Origin: Aquipuribacter sp. SD81
GTDB taxonomy: Bacteria; Actinomycetota; Actinomycetes; Actinomycetales; JBBAYJ01
Direction of reading: 5' to 3'
Length of the DNA: 64,000 bases
NCBI RefSeq assembly: GCF_037153975.1
Contig: NZ_JBBAYJ010000015.1
Coordinates: forward strand, 38,428-102,427
Shown: positions 34,194 to 45,890 of the stretch, one piece after another
Numbering within the stretch: the first letter of the stretch is position 1
Layout of the letters: each line of letters opens with the position of its first letter
Notes under the pieces: generated by a model
Told to the model about the DNA's origin: nothing
Seen by the model: the letters and a program-made list of their open reading frames with translations, nothing else
The model's database searches: none
Translations under genes and position numbers: made by a program

Positions 34194-36611
34194 CTACGTG
34201 CTCGCGGCGCGCTCGGGGTCCGCCGCCTCGACGAGCGCGGCGACGAGCTCGGCGACGCGCGGCGGCGCGAGCGGCCCGCCCGCCGCGGCACCACCCGTCC
34301 CGGCGGCCCCGCCCGCCTCGGCGACGTAGAGCACGTCGACGGCCTGACCGGCGTGGGTGGCGACGTGGGCGGAGCGGACGTCGGCGCCGCGGTCGGTGAG
34401 CGCCCGCCCGAGCGAGGCGAGCAGGCCGGGCCGGTCCCGCGAGCGGACCTCGAGCACGGTCGCGGTGGTGCTGGCGCCGGGCGCGACGACGACGACCGGG
34501 CGCTCGTCCTCCCGCCCGGGCCGGCGCAGCCGCGCCGAGGCGTCGCGGCGCTCGAGCCGCGCCAGCAGCGCGGTGTCGCCGTCGGCGAGGCGCTGCAGGT
34601 CGGTGCGGAGCACGGCGGGGTCGGGGACCTCGCCACCCGGCTCCACCCACCACGTGTCGACGGCGGTGCCGCCGACGGTCCGCACGAGGGCGGAGCGGAC
34701 CGCGAGACGGTGGACCGCGAGGACGCCGGCGATGTCGGCGAACAGCCCCGGCCGGTCCGGCGCGACGACCGTGACGGTCGTCAGGCCCTCCACCGGTGCG
34801 AGCGCGATGCGGCTGCCGCCGTCGCGGGCGACCTCGGCGACCAGCGCCTCCTCCCCCGGCGTGAGGGGGGCTGGCCCGAGCGGGTCCTCCCCGCGCATGA
34901 CGGCCCTCGCGCGGCGCACGAGGTCGTCGACGAGCCGGGCGCGCCACGGGCTCCACGCCGCCGGCCCGGCCGCGAGCGCGTCGGCCTCGGTGAGCGCGCG
35001 CAGCAGGGTGAGGACGTCGCCCCGGCCGCCCACCGCGGCGACGAGGTCCTCGACCGTGCGGGGGTCGTCGGGGTCGCGCCGGGTCGCGAGGTCGACGAGC
35101 GTGAGGTGCTCGGCGACGAGCCGCTCCACCACGTCGCAGTCGGGTGCGGCCAGCCCCACGCGCTCGGCGACCCGACGCGCCAGCGGCGCCCCGGTGCGGG
35201 CGTGGTCGTGCGCGCCCGGCAGCTTGCCGAGGTCGTGCAGCAGGCACGTGAGCAGCAGCAGGTCGGGCCGGGAGACGTCGCGCAGCAGCCGAGCCGCCTC
35301 CACGCACGCCTGCACCTGGTGCCGGTCGACCGTCCAGCGGTGGACGGCGTTGCGCTGGGGCCGGTTGCGCACGCCCTCCCACTCCGGCAGCCAGCGGACG
35401 ACGAGGCCCTCGAGGTCGAGCGCCTCCCACACGCCGGGCAGGTGCTCGCCGGCGCCGAGCAGCTCGACGAGCGCGTCGCGCGCGTGCGTCGGCCACGGCT
35501 GCGGCAGCTCCGTCGTCGCGGAGGCGAGGTGCTGCACCGTGACGGGGCTGAGCGGCAGCCCCGCGCGGGACGCGGTCGCGGCCGCGCGGAGCGCGAGGGC
35601 GGGGTCGCGCTCCGGGCTCGTGCCCGTGCCGAGCACGACCTCACCGTCGTGCTCGACGAGCCCGTGCCCCAGCGGGCGCAGCCGCGGCCGCCGGGGGCCG
35701 GGCCGCCAGCGCCGCTGCGGCAGCGCCTGTCGCGCCCGCCTCACCGTGACGTCGACGGCGTAGGCGACCCCGCGCCCGGCGTCGGCGAGGTGCGCGAGCA
35801 GGCGGTCGGCGTCGTCCTCCCCCACGACCGCGGCGACGGCGTCGTGCTCGGGCAGCACGAGCCGGTCCCCGGGCCGGCCCGTGACGACGTGCAGGGCGTC
35901 CCGCACGTCGAGGAGGTACGTGTGGGCGGCGTCGATCGCGCGGCCGTGCGGCCGGTCGGTGAGCCACGACGCCGCGAGGGCCCGCAGCGTCGTGACGTCG
36001 CGCAGGCCGCCGCGGGACTCCTTGAGGTCCGGCTCGAGCAGGTGGGCGAGGTCGCCGTGTCGCTCCTTGCGCTCGGCGAGCGCGTCGAGCACCTGCGGCA
36101 GCCGGCGGCGCGCCCCCTGCCGCCAGTCGGTGAGGAGCACCGTGCGCACGTGCTGCACGAGCGCGGCGTCCCCGGCGACGGGGGTGAGGTCGAGGAGGCC
36201 GACGGCGGCGGCGAGGTCGGCCGCGGCGACGTCCCGGCACTGCGCGGTGGTGCGGACCGAGTGGTCCAGTCGCAGCCCCGCGTCCCACAGCGGGTACCAC
36301 AGCGCGTCGGCGAGGGCGGCGAGCCGCTCGGTCGGCAGCCGCCTGCCCTCGTGGAGCAGGAGCAGGTCGAGGTCGCTGACCGGGCCCGCGTCACCTCGGG
36401 CGAGGCTGCCGACGGCCGCGAGCGCGACCCCGCCGGGCGGGTCGGCCGCGAGGCCCGTCGCCTCCAGTGCGTCGTCCCACACCTCGCGCAGCCGGCCGAG
36501 GAGCAGGTCGGTGTGCGCACGACGCCGGGCCGGGCCGGCGAGCTCGGACCGGACGGCGAGCTGCAGCAGCTCCCGGCCCAGGCCGCGGGTGCGTGAGCGG
36601 GTGACGTCCAC
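34194..36611 (-). CDS. glnD: Bifunctional PII uridylyltransferase/uridylyl-removing enzyme GlnD
   Basis: Senses glutamine and modifies the PII protein; in many actinobacteria the same enzyme adenylylates PII. The 805-residue product starts at a GTG after GGAGGGAGGA. The nucleotidyltransferase motif is AVGSLARGDAGPVSDLDLLL (about residues 65-85). The HD domain is in LLTCLLHDLGKLPGAHDH (about 460-480). Two ACT domains follow (LTTVTVVAPDRPGLFADIAG and VLEVRSRDRPGLLASLGRAL). It is last in amtB-glnB-glnD, 80 bp after glnB. Confidence 0.96.
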   Translation of the reverse strand: MDVTRSRTRGLGRELLQLAVRSELAGPARRRAHTDLLLGRLREVWDDALEATGLAADPPGGVALAAVGSLARGDAGPVSDLDLLLLHEGRRLPTERLAALADALWYPLWDAGLRLDHSVRTTAQCRDVAAADLAAAVGLLDLTPVAGDAALVQHVRTVLLTDWRQGARRRLPQVLDALAERKERHGDLAHLLEPDLKESRGGLRDVTTLRALAASWLTDRPHGRAIDAAHTYLLDVRDALHVVTGRPGDRLVLPEHDAVAAVVGEDDADRLLAHLADAGRGVAYAVDVTVRRARQALPQRRWRPGPRRPRLRPLGHGLVEHDGEVVLGTGTSPERDPALALRAAATASRAGLPLSPVTVQHLASATTELPQPWPTHARDALVELLGAGEHLPGVWEALDLEGLVVRWLPEWEGVRNRPQRNAVHRWTVDRHQVQACVEAARLLRDVSRPDLLLLTCLLHDLGKLPGAHDHARTGAPLARRVAERVGLAAPDCDVVERLVAEHLTLVDLATRRDPDDPRTVEDLVAAVGGRGDVLTLLRALTEADALAAGPAAWSPWRARLVDDLVRRARAVMRGEDPLGPAPLTPGEEALVAEVARDGGSRIALAPVEGLTTVTVVAPDRPGLFADIAGVLAVHRLAVRSALVRTVGGTAVDTWWVEPGGEVPDPAVLRTDLQRLADGDTALLARLERRDASARLRRPGREDERPVVVVAPGASTTATVLEVRSRDRPGLLASLGRALTDRGADVRSAHVATHAGQAVDVLYVAEAGGAAGTGGAAAGGPLAPPRVAELVAALVEAADPERAAST

Positions 36612-36691
36612 GGGTCCTCCCTCCAGGGACTCGGGCGGGCGTGCAGCGCCCCCGGACCCGGCGACGTGCCGGGGCCGGGGGCGCGTGGTGC

Positions 36692-38377
<1,686 letters not shown>

Positions 38378-38448
38378 TCACCTTCCGAGTCGCGGGACGG
38401 GGCAGGTCCGTCCCGTGCCGATCAGTGGGGCAACCGTGGTCCGCGGGT

Positions 38449-38486
38449 GTTTCGGCGTCGCGCGCCGTCCGTTACAGGCACGTGAC
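38449..38486 (-). promoter_or_regulatory. GlnR-type binding site upstream of amtB
   Basis: Read on the minus strand: GTCAC, six bases, GTAAC, six bases, CGCGC, six bases, GAAAC. This matches the actinobacterial GlnR pattern gTnAC-n6-GaAAC-n6-GtnAC-n6-GaAAC, with perfect spacing and a degenerate third box. It implies induction of amtB-glnB-glnD under nitrogen limitation. Confidence 0.6.
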
Positions 38487-38536
38487 GAGCGGGGCCGTCG
38501 TGTGAAAGGTGTGTGTCGGACCGCGCGGTCGGGAAC

Positions 38537-40027
38537 TCAGCGCGGCGCGTGCTCCTCGAGGAACTCGTACACCTCGGTGTCGTCCACGCCCGGGAACGTG
38601 CCGGGCGGCAGCGTGGCGAGCAGGTGGGAGTGCGCGCGGGCGCTCGGCCACGCGTGGCCCTCCCACCGCTGGGCGAGCTCGGCGGGCGGGCGACGGCAGC
38701 ACGTGGGGTCGGGGCAGCGCGAGCGGGAGCGCTCGGTGGTCTCCCGACCCCGGAACCACCTGACGTGGGCGTACGGCACGCCCACGGCGACGGAGAAGTC
38801 GCCGTCGGCCGCACCGGGGCCGAAGGGGCCGGGCCGGCGGTCGAGGTGGGCGGTGCACCAGTACGTGCCGGTCGGGGTGTCGGTGTACTGCCGGTACGGC
38901 GCGGAGCCGTCGCTCGCGCCGAAGACGACGCGGACCGTCCAGTGCCGGCAGACGGTCTGGCCCTCGATCGCGCCCGTCGCGTCCGTGGGGAAGCGGACGC
39001 CGTCGTTCTCGTACGCCTTGTGCACGACGCCGCTGCGGTGCACCCGCATGAAGTGCACGGGCAGCCCGAGGTGGCGGGTCGCGAGGTTGGTGAAGCGGTG
39101 GGCCGCCGTCTCCTGCGAGACGGCGTAGGAGTCCCGCAGGTCCTCGACGTCCAGCTCGCGCCGGGCCTTCGCGCGCTGCAGCAGGGGCACGGCGGTGCGC
39201 TGCGGCACCATGAGCGCCGCGGCGAAGTAGTTGACCTCGACCCGCTGCCGCAGGAAGTCCGCGTAGCTCGTGGGCTCGGTGTGCCCGAGCACCTGGTGCC
39301 CGATCGTCTGCAGCACGACGGTGCGCGCGTCGTGCCCGGCGACCGAGCCGTCGAGCGGGACGTAGAAGCGCCGGTGGCGCATGTCGGTGACCGAGCGCAC
39401 CGAGCGCGGCATGTCGTCGACGCGGTGCACGCTGAAGCCGAGGTGCTCGGCGAGCTCGCCGATGACGCGCTGCGACAGCGGTCCCGCGGTGTGCCCCACC
39501 GCGGTGAGCAGCCCGTCGGCGGCGGCCTCGATGTCGGGGTAGTAGTTGTCGCGGCGCCGCATGTCCTCGCGCAGCTCCCGGTTGGCCCGGCGGGCCTCCT
39601 CCGGCGTCGCCGCGGTCTCGGTCGCGCGCCGCACGACCTCGCCGTGCAGCCCGAGCAGCGCCTCGAGCACCTCCGTCGGCGTGCGGGGGCCGACGCGCAC
39701 CTCCGGCAGCCGCAGCGAGGCGTACAGCGGGCTGCGCTGCACGCGCTCCCACGCGATCTCCAGCGCCGCGCGCCGGGTCGGCGGCTCCGCGCCGACGAGG
39801 TCGGCCACCTCGACGCCGAGCGCCTCGGCGAGCGCGCGCAGCAGCGACAGCTTGGGCTCGCGCCGCCCGTTCTCCACGAGCGACAGCTGCGACCCGGCCC
39901 GCCCGACGCGCCGGCCGAGGTCGTCGAGGGTGAGGCCCTGCTCCCGCCGCAGGTGTCGGATGCGCCGGCCCACCGCGATGGCGTCCGGGGCGTCGGCTGT
40001 GTCGGGCGTCACGTCGAAGGCGACCAC
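38537..40027 (-). CDS. ramB: RamB-like regulator of acetate/glyoxylate metabolism
   Basis: A 496-residue XRE-type regulator of the short-chain fatty-acid responsive family. The helix-turn-helix is at about residues 20-75 ([24 protein letters not shown] region through [20 protein letters not shown]). A middle IrrE/ImmA-like domain has [20 protein letters not shown] and [14 protein letters not shown]. The C-terminal sensor domain contains [11 protein letters not shown] and Cys-rich [12 protein letters not shown]. It is divergent from aceA, 127 bp apart, just as RamB is linked to isocitrate lyase in other actinobacteria, so control of aceA-aceB is likely. Confidence 0.88.
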   Translation of the reverse strand: MVAFDVTPDTADAPDAIAVGRRIRHLRREQGLTLDDLGRRVGRAGSQLSLVENGRREPKLSLLRALAEALGVEVADLVGAEPPTRRAALEIAWERVQRSPLYASLRLPEVRVGPRTPTEVLEALLGLHGEVVRRATETAATPEEARRANRELREDMRRRDNYYPDIEAAADGLLTAVGHTAGPLSQRVIGELAEHLGFSVHRVDDMPRSVRSVTDMRHRRFYVPLDGSVAGHDARTVVLQTIGHQVLGHTEPTSYADFLRQRVEVNYFAAALMVPQRTAVPLLQRAKARRELDVEDLRDSYAVSQETAAHRFTNLATRHLGLPVHFMRVHRSGVVHKAYENDGVRFPTDATGAIEGQTVCRHWTVRVVFGASDGSAPYRQYTDTPTGTYWCTAHLDRRPGPFGPGAADGDFSVAVGVPYAHVRWFRGRETTERSRSRCPDPTCCRRPPAELAQRWEGHAWPSARAHSHLLATLPPGTFPGVDDTEVYEFLEEHAPR

Positions 40028-40040
40028 TCACGTGACGATA

Positions 40041-40062
40041 GCGAAAGAAACGCACTTCTTGC
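40041..40062. promoter_or_regulatory. Possible operator between ramB and aceA
   Basis: A short AT-richer stretch, GCGAAAGAAACGCACTTCTT followed by GC, has partly symmetric arms (GCGAAAGAA against GCAAGAAGT on the other strand). It lies in the 127-bp divergent promoter region. RamB operators elsewhere are AT-rich and overlap these promoters. The match is weak. Confidence 0.25.
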
Positions 40063-40154
40063 CACGAAGGAGCGGTGGTTCCTCGGTGCGGTCGGCGCCC
40101 ACAGTCGTCCTCACCGACGGGCAGGGCGCCCGCCGGGAGACCGAGGAGACGGCC

Positions 40155-41516
40155 ATGACGACGACCATCCCCACCCCGACCGACCCCCGCACCGCGGCCG
40201 CCGTCGCGGTGCGGGACGTCACCCGCCCCGCCGCGGGCTCCGACCTCCCCGACGCCCGGCAGCTGGCCGAGCAGTGGGCGACCGACCCGCGCTGGGCAGG
40301 GGTCGAGCGCACCTACACCGCGGACGACGTCGTCCGCCTGCGCGGCCGCGTGGTCGAGGAGCACACGCTCGCCCGCCGCGGCGCCGAGCGGCTGTGGGAG
40401 CTGCTGCACAGCCGCACCCACGTGCCGGCCCTCGGCGCGCTCACCGGCAACCAGGCCGTCCAGATGGTCCGGGCGGGGCTCGAGGCGATCTACCTGTCGG
40501 GCTGGCAGGTGGCCGCCGACGCCAACCTGTCCGGCCAGACGTACCCCGACCAGTCGCTGTACCCGGCGAACTCGGTGCCGGCGGTCGTCCGCCGCATCAA
40601 CAACGCGCTGCTGCGGGCGGACCAGATCGAGCACTCCGCCGGCACCGCGGGCGGCCCCGAGGAGTGGCTCGTGCCGATCGTCGCCGACGCCGAGGCGGGC
40701 TTCGGCGGCCCGCTCAACGCCTTCGAGCTCATGAAGCAGATGATCGGCGCCGGGGCGGCGGGCGTGCACTGGGAGGACCAGCTCGCCAGTGAGAAGAAGT
40801 GCGGCCACCTGGGCGGCAAGGTGCTCGTGCCGACGCAGCAGCACATCCGCACCCTCAACGCGGCGCGCCTCGCCGCCGACGTGTCAGGCACCCGCACCCT
40901 CGTCGTCGCCCGGACCGACGCGCTCGCCGCCGACCTGCTCACGAGCGACGTCGACGAGCGCGACCGGGAGTTCTGCACCGGGGAGCGGACGGCGGAGGGC
41001 TTCTTCCGGGTCCGGAACGGCACGGCCCCGGTGCTCCGCCGCGTGCTCGCCTACGCCCCCTACGCCGACCTCATCTGGGTCGAGACGGGCACGCCCGACC
41101 TCGACCAGGCCCGCGAGGTCGCCGAGGCCGTCAAGGCCCGCTACCCGGACAAGCTGCTCGCCTACAACTGCTCGCCGAGCTTCAACTGGAAGGCGTACCT
41201 CGACGACGACACCATCGCGCGGTTCCAGCGCGAGCTCGCCGCCATGGGCTACGCGTTCCAGTTCATCACCCTCGCCGGCTTCCACGCGCTGAACGCCTCG
41301 ATGTTCGAGCTCGCGCACGGGTACGCCCGGCGCGGCATGAGCGCCTACGTCGAGCTGCAGCAGGCCGAGTTCGCCGCCGCCGAACGCGGCTACACCGCCG
41401 TCCGGCACCAGGCGGAGGTCGGCACCGGCTACTTCGACGCGGTCGCGACCGCCCTCAACCCGGCCGGGTCGACGCTCGCGCTCAGCGGGTCGACCGAGCA
41501 CGAGCAGTTCCGCTGA
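40155..41516 (+). CDS. aceA: Isocitrate lyase
   Basis: First enzyme of the glyoxylate shunt, splitting isocitrate into glyoxylate and succinate. The 453-residue product starts at ATG after GAGGAGACGGCC. Signatures are [60 protein letters not shown] (the KKCGH catalytic loop) and [20 protein letters not shown]. aceB follows 29 bp downstream, so the complete bypass is in one operon. Confidence 0.98.
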   Translation: MTTTIPTPTDPRTAAAVAVRDVTRPAAGSDLPDARQLAEQWATDPRWAGVERTYTADDVVRLRGRVVEEHTLARRGAERLWELLHSRTHVPALGALTGNQAVQMVRAGLEAIYLSGWQVAADANLSGQTYPDQSLYPANSVPAVVRRINNALLRADQIEHSAGTAGGPEEWLVPIVADAEAGFGGPLNAFELMKQMIGAGAAGVHWEDQLASEKKCGHLGGKVLVPTQQHIRTLNAARLAADVSGTRTLVVARTDALAADLLTSDVDERDREFCTGERTAEGFFRVRNGTAPVLRRVLAYAPYADLIWVETGTPDLDQAREVAEAVKARYPDKLLAYNCSPSFNWKAYLDDDTIARFQRELAAMGYAFQFITLAGFHALNASMFELAHGYARRGMSAYVELQQAEFAAAERGYTAVRHQAEVGTGYFDAVATALNPAGSTLALSGSTEHEQFR

Positions 41517-41545
41517 CGGCCCGGCCCGAGCAGGAGGAGACGACG

Positions 41546-43339
41546 ATGACACCGTTCCGCACCCCCGCCAGTCCCGCCGACGCCGACGCCGACGCCGACG
41601 CGGGCGCCACCCGGGTGACCCTGGGCAGCACGCGCACCGGCTCCACCGCCGAGGTGCAGGTGCTCGGACCGCTGCGCCCTGGCTACGAGCGCGTCCTCAC
41701 CCCCGAGGCGCTCGCCTTCGTCGGACGGCTCGACCAGGCCTTCGCCGAACGCCGCTGCGAGCTGCTCGCCGCCCGCGCGCGACGCAGGGAGGAGGTCGCC
41801 GCCGGCGCCGACCTCGGCTTCCGCACCGCGACGCGCTGGATCCGCACCGACCCGACGTGGAAGGTCGCGCCCGCCGCCCCGGGCCTCGTCGACCGCCGCG
41901 TCGAGATCACCGGCCCCACCGACCGCAAGATGGCGATCAACGCCCTGAACTCCGGGGCGAGGGTGTGGCTCGCGGACCAGGAGGACGCGACGAGCCCGAC
42001 GTGGGACAACGTCGTCGGCGGTCAGCTCACGCTGCTCGACGCGAGCCTCGGCGAGCTCACGTGGACCTCGCCGGAGGGCCGCGAGTACCGGGTCACGGGC
42101 GACGCCGACGGGGCCACCCCGACCGTCGTGGTGCGGCCGCGCGGCTGGCACCTGCCGGAGAAGCACCTGCGGGTCGACGGGCGGCCGGTGGCGGGCGCGC
42201 TCGTCGACTTCGGGCTGTACCTCTTCCACTGCGCGCGGCTGCAGCTGGACGCCGGGCGGGGACCGTACTTCTACCTGCCGAAGCTCGAGAGCCACCTCGA
42301 GGCCCGGCTGTGGAACGACGTCTTCGTCCGCGCGCAGCAGATGCTGGGGCTGCCGCGCGGGACGATCCGGGCGACCGTCCTCATCGAGACGCTGCCCGCG
42401 GCCTTCGAGATGGAGGAGATCCTCTACGAGCTGCGCGAGCACGCGGCGGGCCTCAACGCCGGGCGCTGGGACTACGTGTTCAGCGCGATCAAGACCTACG
42501 GCGCGCGCGGGCACGACTACCTGCTGCCCGACCGCGCCGAGGTGACGATGACGGCGCCGTTCATGCGCGCCTACACCGAGCTGCTCGTCGCGACGTGCCA
42601 CCGGCGCGGCGCGCACGCGATCGGCGGCATGGCCGCGGCGATCCCCGACCGGCGCGACCCGGAGCGCACGGCGCAGGCCGTCGCGAAGGTGCGGGCGGAC
42701 AAGGAGCGGGAGGCCGCCGACGGCTTCGACGGCTCGTGGGTCGCGCACCCGGGTCTCGTCGACACGTGCCGGGAGGTCTTCGACGGTGTGCTCGGCGCGC
42801 GTCCCAACCAGGTGCACCGGCACCGCCCGGAGGTGGCGGTCACGGCCGCGGACCTGCTCGACCTCGCCTCGACCGGCGGGGAGGTGACCGCCGCGGGCCT
42901 GCGGACCAACGTGTCGGTGGCGCTGCACTACCTGCAGGCGTGGCTGGCCGGGCGGGGGGCGGTCGCGCTGCACGGGCTCATGGAGGACGCGGCGACCGCC
43001 GAGATCTCCCGGTCGCAGGTGTGGCAGTGGTGCCGCGAGGGGGTGCACCTGGCGGACGGCCCCGTCGTGACGCCCGCGCTGGTCGCGCAGGTGCTCGAGG
43101 AGGAGCTGGCGGAGGCACGGCGGCAGTCGCCGGACGAGGACACCCGGCAGCGCTTCGGCGACGCCGCCGAGCTCCTCGCCGAGGCGCTGCTGGCCGAGCG
43201 GATGCCGTCGTTCCTCACGACCCGGGCCTACGCACGGCACCTCGTCACGCTCGCCGAGCCCGTCGAGCGGGTGGGCGTGGCGGCCGAGGCGGACGTGGCG
43301 GACCTCACCGGCTGCGCGCAGCCGGCTCCGGCCGCCTGA
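41546..43339 (+). CDS. aceB: Malate synthase A
   Basis: Second enzyme of the glyoxylate shunt, condensing glyoxylate and acetyl-CoA to malate. The 597-residue product starts at ATG after AGGAGGAGACG. After a short Asp-Ala repeat (DADADADADAG) the class-A signatures are VWLADQEDATSPTWDNVVGG, RGWHLPEKHL, YFYLPKLESHLEARLWNDVF, RGTIRATVLIETLPAAFEME and KTYGARGHDYLLPDR. The catalytic Asp region is ALHGLMEDAATAEISRSQVW. A bidirectional hairpin follows the stop. Confidence 0.97.
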   Translation: MTPFRTPASPADADADADAGATRVTLGSTRTGSTAEVQVLGPLRPGYERVLTPEALAFVGRLDQAFAERRCELLAARARRREEVAAGADLGFRTATRWIRTDPTWKVAPAAPGLVDRRVEITGPTDRKMAINALNSGARVWLADQEDATSPTWDNVVGGQLTLLDASLGELTWTSPEGREYRVTGDADGATPTVVVRPRGWHLPEKHLRVDGRPVAGALVDFGLYLFHCARLQLDAGRGPYFYLPKLESHLEARLWNDVFVRAQQMLGLPRGTIRATVLIETLPAAFEMEEILYELREHAAGLNAGRWDYVFSAIKTYGARGHDYLLPDRAEVTMTAPFMRAYTELLVATCHRRGAHAIGGMAAAIPDRRDPERTAQAVAKVRADKEREAADGFDGSWVAHPGLVDTCREVFDGVLGARPNQVHRHRPEVAVTAADLLDLASTGGEVTAAGLRTNVSVALHYLQAWLAGRGAVALHGLMEDAATAEISRSQVWQWCREGVHLADGPVVTPALVAQVLEEELAEARRQSPDEDTRQRFGDAAELLAEALLAERMPSFLTTRAYARHLVTLAEPVERVGVAAEADVADLTGCAQPAPAA

Positions 43340-43360
43340 GGCACGGCACCACCCGGCGAC

Positions 43361-43392
43361 GGCGCGGCCCCGTCACCCGACGGGGCCGCGCC
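43361..43392. terminator. Bidirectional terminator hairpin after aceB
   Basis: GGCGCGGCCCCGTC (43361-43374) pairs perfectly over 14 bp with GACGGGGCCGCGCC (43379-43392) around an ACCC loop. It separates the convergent aceB and small membrane-protein genes and overlaps the 3' end of the latter (codons 98-103). Confidence 0.75.
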
Positions 43393-43684
43393 GCTGCCGG
43401 TGCAGCAGGCGCAGCACGCGCCAGCCGACCGTCAGCACGAGCGCCGCCACCCCGGTCGCGACCCGAAGGACGCCCCACCACGGCACGCCCGCGGCGAGCA
43501 GGGCCGCCCCGAGCACGAGCCACAGCCCGCCGCTGACGAGGAACAGGCGGACCATGAGCCGGCGCGGCGCACCGCCGAGGCGGGGCTCGACCCGCGAGCC
43601 GACGACCTCCCCGGCGACCCGGCGGGGCTCCGGCGGGCGGTCGGGTGGGTCGGGTGGGTCGAGTGGGTCGCCGGCCGCGGGCAC
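43373..43684 (-). CDS. Small two-helix membrane protein
   Basis: A 103-residue protein from a GTG 3 bp after the ftsY stop. A Pro/Asp/Arg-rich N-terminal half (DPPDPPDRPPEP) precedes two hydrophobic helices (LFLVSGGLWLVLGAALLAAG and RVATGVAALVLTVGWRVL). The basic C-terminus lies on the cytoplasmic side. No family was recognised. It is translationally linked to ftsY and may be a membrane-biogenesis accessory. Confidence 0.6.
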   Translation of the reverse strand: MPAAGDPLDPPDPPDRPPEPRRVAGEVVGSRVEPRLGGAPRRLMVRLFLVSGGLWLVLGAALLAAGVPWWGVLRVATGVAALVLTVGWRVLRLLHRQRRGPVG

Positions 43685-43686
43685 GC

Positions 43687-45000
43687 TCAGCCCGCCGGCT
43701 CCAGCAGCGCGTCGACGAAGGCCTCGGGCTCGAAGGGGGCGAGGTCGTCGGCGCCCTCCCCCAGGCCGACGAGCTTGACGGGAACGCCGAGCTCGCGCTG
43801 GACGGCGACGACGATGCCGCCCTTCGCGGTGCCGTCGAGCTTCGTGAGCACGATGCCCGTGATGTTCACCGCCTCGGCGAACACACGCGCCTGGCTGAGC
43901 CCGTTCTGCCCCGTCGTGGCGTCGAGGACGAGGAGCACCTCGTCGACGGGGCCGTGCCGCTCGACGACGCGCTTCACCTTGCCGAGCTCGTCCATGAGGT
44001 CGCGCTTGTTCTGCAGCCGGCCCGCGGTGTCGACGAGCACGACGTCGGCCTCGAGGTCGGCGCCTGCCTTGACGGCGTCGAAGGCGACCGAGGCGGGGTC
44101 GGCGCCCTCGACCTGGGAGCGGACCGTCGGCACGCCGACGCGCTCGCCCCACGTCGTCAGCTGCTCGGCGGCCGCGGCGCGGAAGGTGTCGGCGGCACCG
44201 AGGACGACGTCCTTGTCCTCCGCGACGAGCACGCGGGCGAGCTTGCCGACCGTCGTCGTCTTGCCCACCCCGTTGACGCCGACGACGAGGACGACGGCGG
44301 GACGGTGGACGCCGCCGTCGGCGTCCGCGGGCGTCGGCTGCACGGCGAGCGAGCGGTCCATGTCCGGCCCGACGATGCGCAGCAGCTCCTCCCGCAGCAC
44401 GGTCCGCGGGTCGCCGCCCTCCGCGACGACCCGCTCGCGCAGCCGCTCGACGACCTCCAGGGCCGGGCCGGTGCCGAGGTCGGCGCCGATGAGCGTGTCC
44501 TCGATCTCCTCCCACGTCGCATCGTCGAGGCGGTCGCGGCCGAGCAGCTCCAGCAGCCCGCGCCCGAGGGCGCCGGAGCGGGCGAGCCTCGCGCGCAGCC
44601 GCTGCAGGCGGCCCCGGACGGGGTCGGGCCGTTCGACGGTCGGGGTGGCCGGCACCTCCTCGACGCTCGGCGGCTCGGTGAGGGAGTCCGGCAGCGGCAG
44701 CGTGTCGACGCCGCGGACCGGCGTGTCGCGCGGCTCCTCGGCGTCGTCACCGACCCCGGGGCGGTAGTCGACGCCCGGGCGGCGCTGCTCCGGCGGGGCG
44801 GCGGTGTCCGTGCGCCCGTGCCGCCCGCGGCGCACGAGCCCGACGACGAGCCCGATGAGGATCGGCACGCCCAGCGCACCGCCCACGACCACCCACGTGG
44901 TCTCGTCGGGCGACAGCGCCGAGAGCGCGAGGACGGCGTCGGGGTCGCCGGCGGCGGCCGCGGCGAGCAGGTAGGCGGTGAGGTCGGAGGTCGGCGTCAC
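43687..45000 (-). CDS. ftsY: Signal recognition particle receptor FtsY
   Basis: Docking GTPase for SRP, 437 residues. Unlike the E. coli protein it has an N-terminal membrane helix (about residues 36-57, WVVVGGALGVPILIGLVVGL), then an acidic linker and the NG domain. Motifs are VVGVNGVGKTTTVGKLARVL (P-loop), GAADTFRAAAAEQLTTWGER, DVVLVDTAGRLQNKRDLMDE, ITGIVLTKLDGTAKGGIVVA and LGEGADDLAPFEPEAFVDAL. The start is GTG. It pairs functionally with ffh at 32535-34133. Confidence 0.97.
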   Translation of the reverse strand: MTPTSDLTAYLLAAAAAGDPDAVLALSALSPDETTWVVVGGALGVPILIGLVVGLVRRGRHGRTDTAAPPEQRRPGVDYRPGVGDDAEEPRDTPVRGVDTLPLPDSLTEPPSVEEVPATPTVERPDPVRGRLQRLRARLARSGALGRGLLELLGRDRLDDATWEEIEDTLIGADLGTGPALEVVERLRERVVAEGGDPRTVLREELLRIVGPDMDRSLAVQPTPADADGGVHRPAVVLVVGVNGVGKTTTVGKLARVLVAEDKDVVLGAADTFRAAAAEQLTTWGERVGVPTVRSQVEGADPASVAFDAVKAGADLEADVVLVDTAGRLQNKRDLMDELGKVKRVVERHGPVDEVLLVLDATTGQNGLSQARVFAEAVNITGIVLTKLDGTAKGGIVVAVQRELGVPVKLVGLGEGADDLAPFEPEAFVDALLEPAG

Positions 45001-45049
45001 CGGGCCAGTCTGTCGTGCCCGCGGGGGTGCGCACGAACCCCGGGGACGG

Positions 45050-45083
45050 CGACGGCCCGACCCCCGGAGGGGTCGGGCCGTCG
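45050..45083 (-). terminator. Strong 15-bp terminator hairpin
   Basis: CGACGGCCCGACCCC (45050-45064) pairs perfectly with GGGGTCGGGCCGTCG (45069-45083) with a 4-base loop. It lies 18 bp past the end of the membrane-protein gene at 45101-45817 and before ftsY, so it ends that transcript. Confidence 0.75.
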
Positions 45084-45100
45084 CGGACGCCTCGGACGCC

Positions 45101-45817
45101 TCAGGCGTCCCGGGCGCCGGTGAGGTGCGGCTTGGCGAGCAGGAGCAGGCCGAGCGTCGTGTAGCCGAGCAGGAGGTGGACGGCGCCGATGACGTCGGCG
45201 TGCAGCCCGGCGCCGAAGACGATGAAGACCGGCACGCACACCGGCGCCCAGCTCTCGGCGACCGCCGGCCACGCCCGGACCGGTCCGCGCCAGCGGCCCG
45301 CGACGGCGATCTTCACCCCGAGCACGGCCATGCCGAGCATGGACAGCGGCCACGAGAGATCGAGGGCCGCGAGCCACGCCTCGTCGCGCAGGGACGGCGC
45401 CAGCCCGTGGATGAGCGACCAGGCCGTGGCGAGCGAGAGCAGGAAGAACTCCACGTACATGAAGCCGACGACGCCACGGCCCAGCCCGGCGGCCCTCGTG
45501 CGCAGCTGGAGCGCGAGGAGGGCGAACAGCCCGGCCTGGAACGGGACGGCCATGAGGTCGCCGACGGTCTGCCCGACCTCCGTCTCGGAGTGCCCGCCGA
45601 CGAGCAGGAAGCTCGTCGCCCAGGAGAGCGCGCCGACGGCGACGAGGCCGCCCGTGAGACGTGCGGTACGGGTGGGGACCGCGGGCAGGGCCGCGGCACG
45701 CGCCGCCATGACCTCGCGGCGCCGGGCGCGGCGGGCCTCGCGGCCGCCGGCCTCGGGACGGTCGTCGCGGGCCCGGGCCGCGACGGAGCCGGTGGTGGTG
45801 GTGAGGGTCGTGCTCAT
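45101..45817 (-). CDS. Multi-helix membrane protein of unknown function
   Basis: A 238-residue protein from ATG after CAGGAGGACGACC. The first 50 residues are basic and soluble. Six hydrophobic segments follow, including LTGGLVAVGALSWATSFLLV, LMAVPFQAGLFALLALQL, MYVEFFLLSLATAWSLIHGL, MLGMAVLGVKIAVAG, VCVPVFIVFGAGLHADVIGA and HLLLGYTTLGLLLLA. It resembles hypothetical integral membrane proteins next to histidine-kinase genes. It is divergent from the kinase 242 bp away and may be a target of that system. Confidence 0.7.
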   Translation of the reverse strand: MSTTLTTTTGSVAARARDDRPEAGGREARRARRREVMAARAAALPAVPTRTARLTGGLVAVGALSWATSFLLVGGHSETEVGQTVGDLMAVPFQAGLFALLALQLRTRAAGLGRGVVGFMYVEFFLLSLATAWSLIHGLAPSLRDEAWLAALDLSWPLSMLGMAVLGVKIAVAGRWRGPVRAWPAVAESWAPVCVPVFIVFGAGLHADVIGAVHLLLGYTTLGLLLLAKPHLTGARDA

Positions 45818-45890
45818 GGTCGTCCTCCTGGACGTCTGGTCGGTCTCGTGCACCGGTCGGTGCTGACGGGGAGGACGGTGCCGTCCTCGC

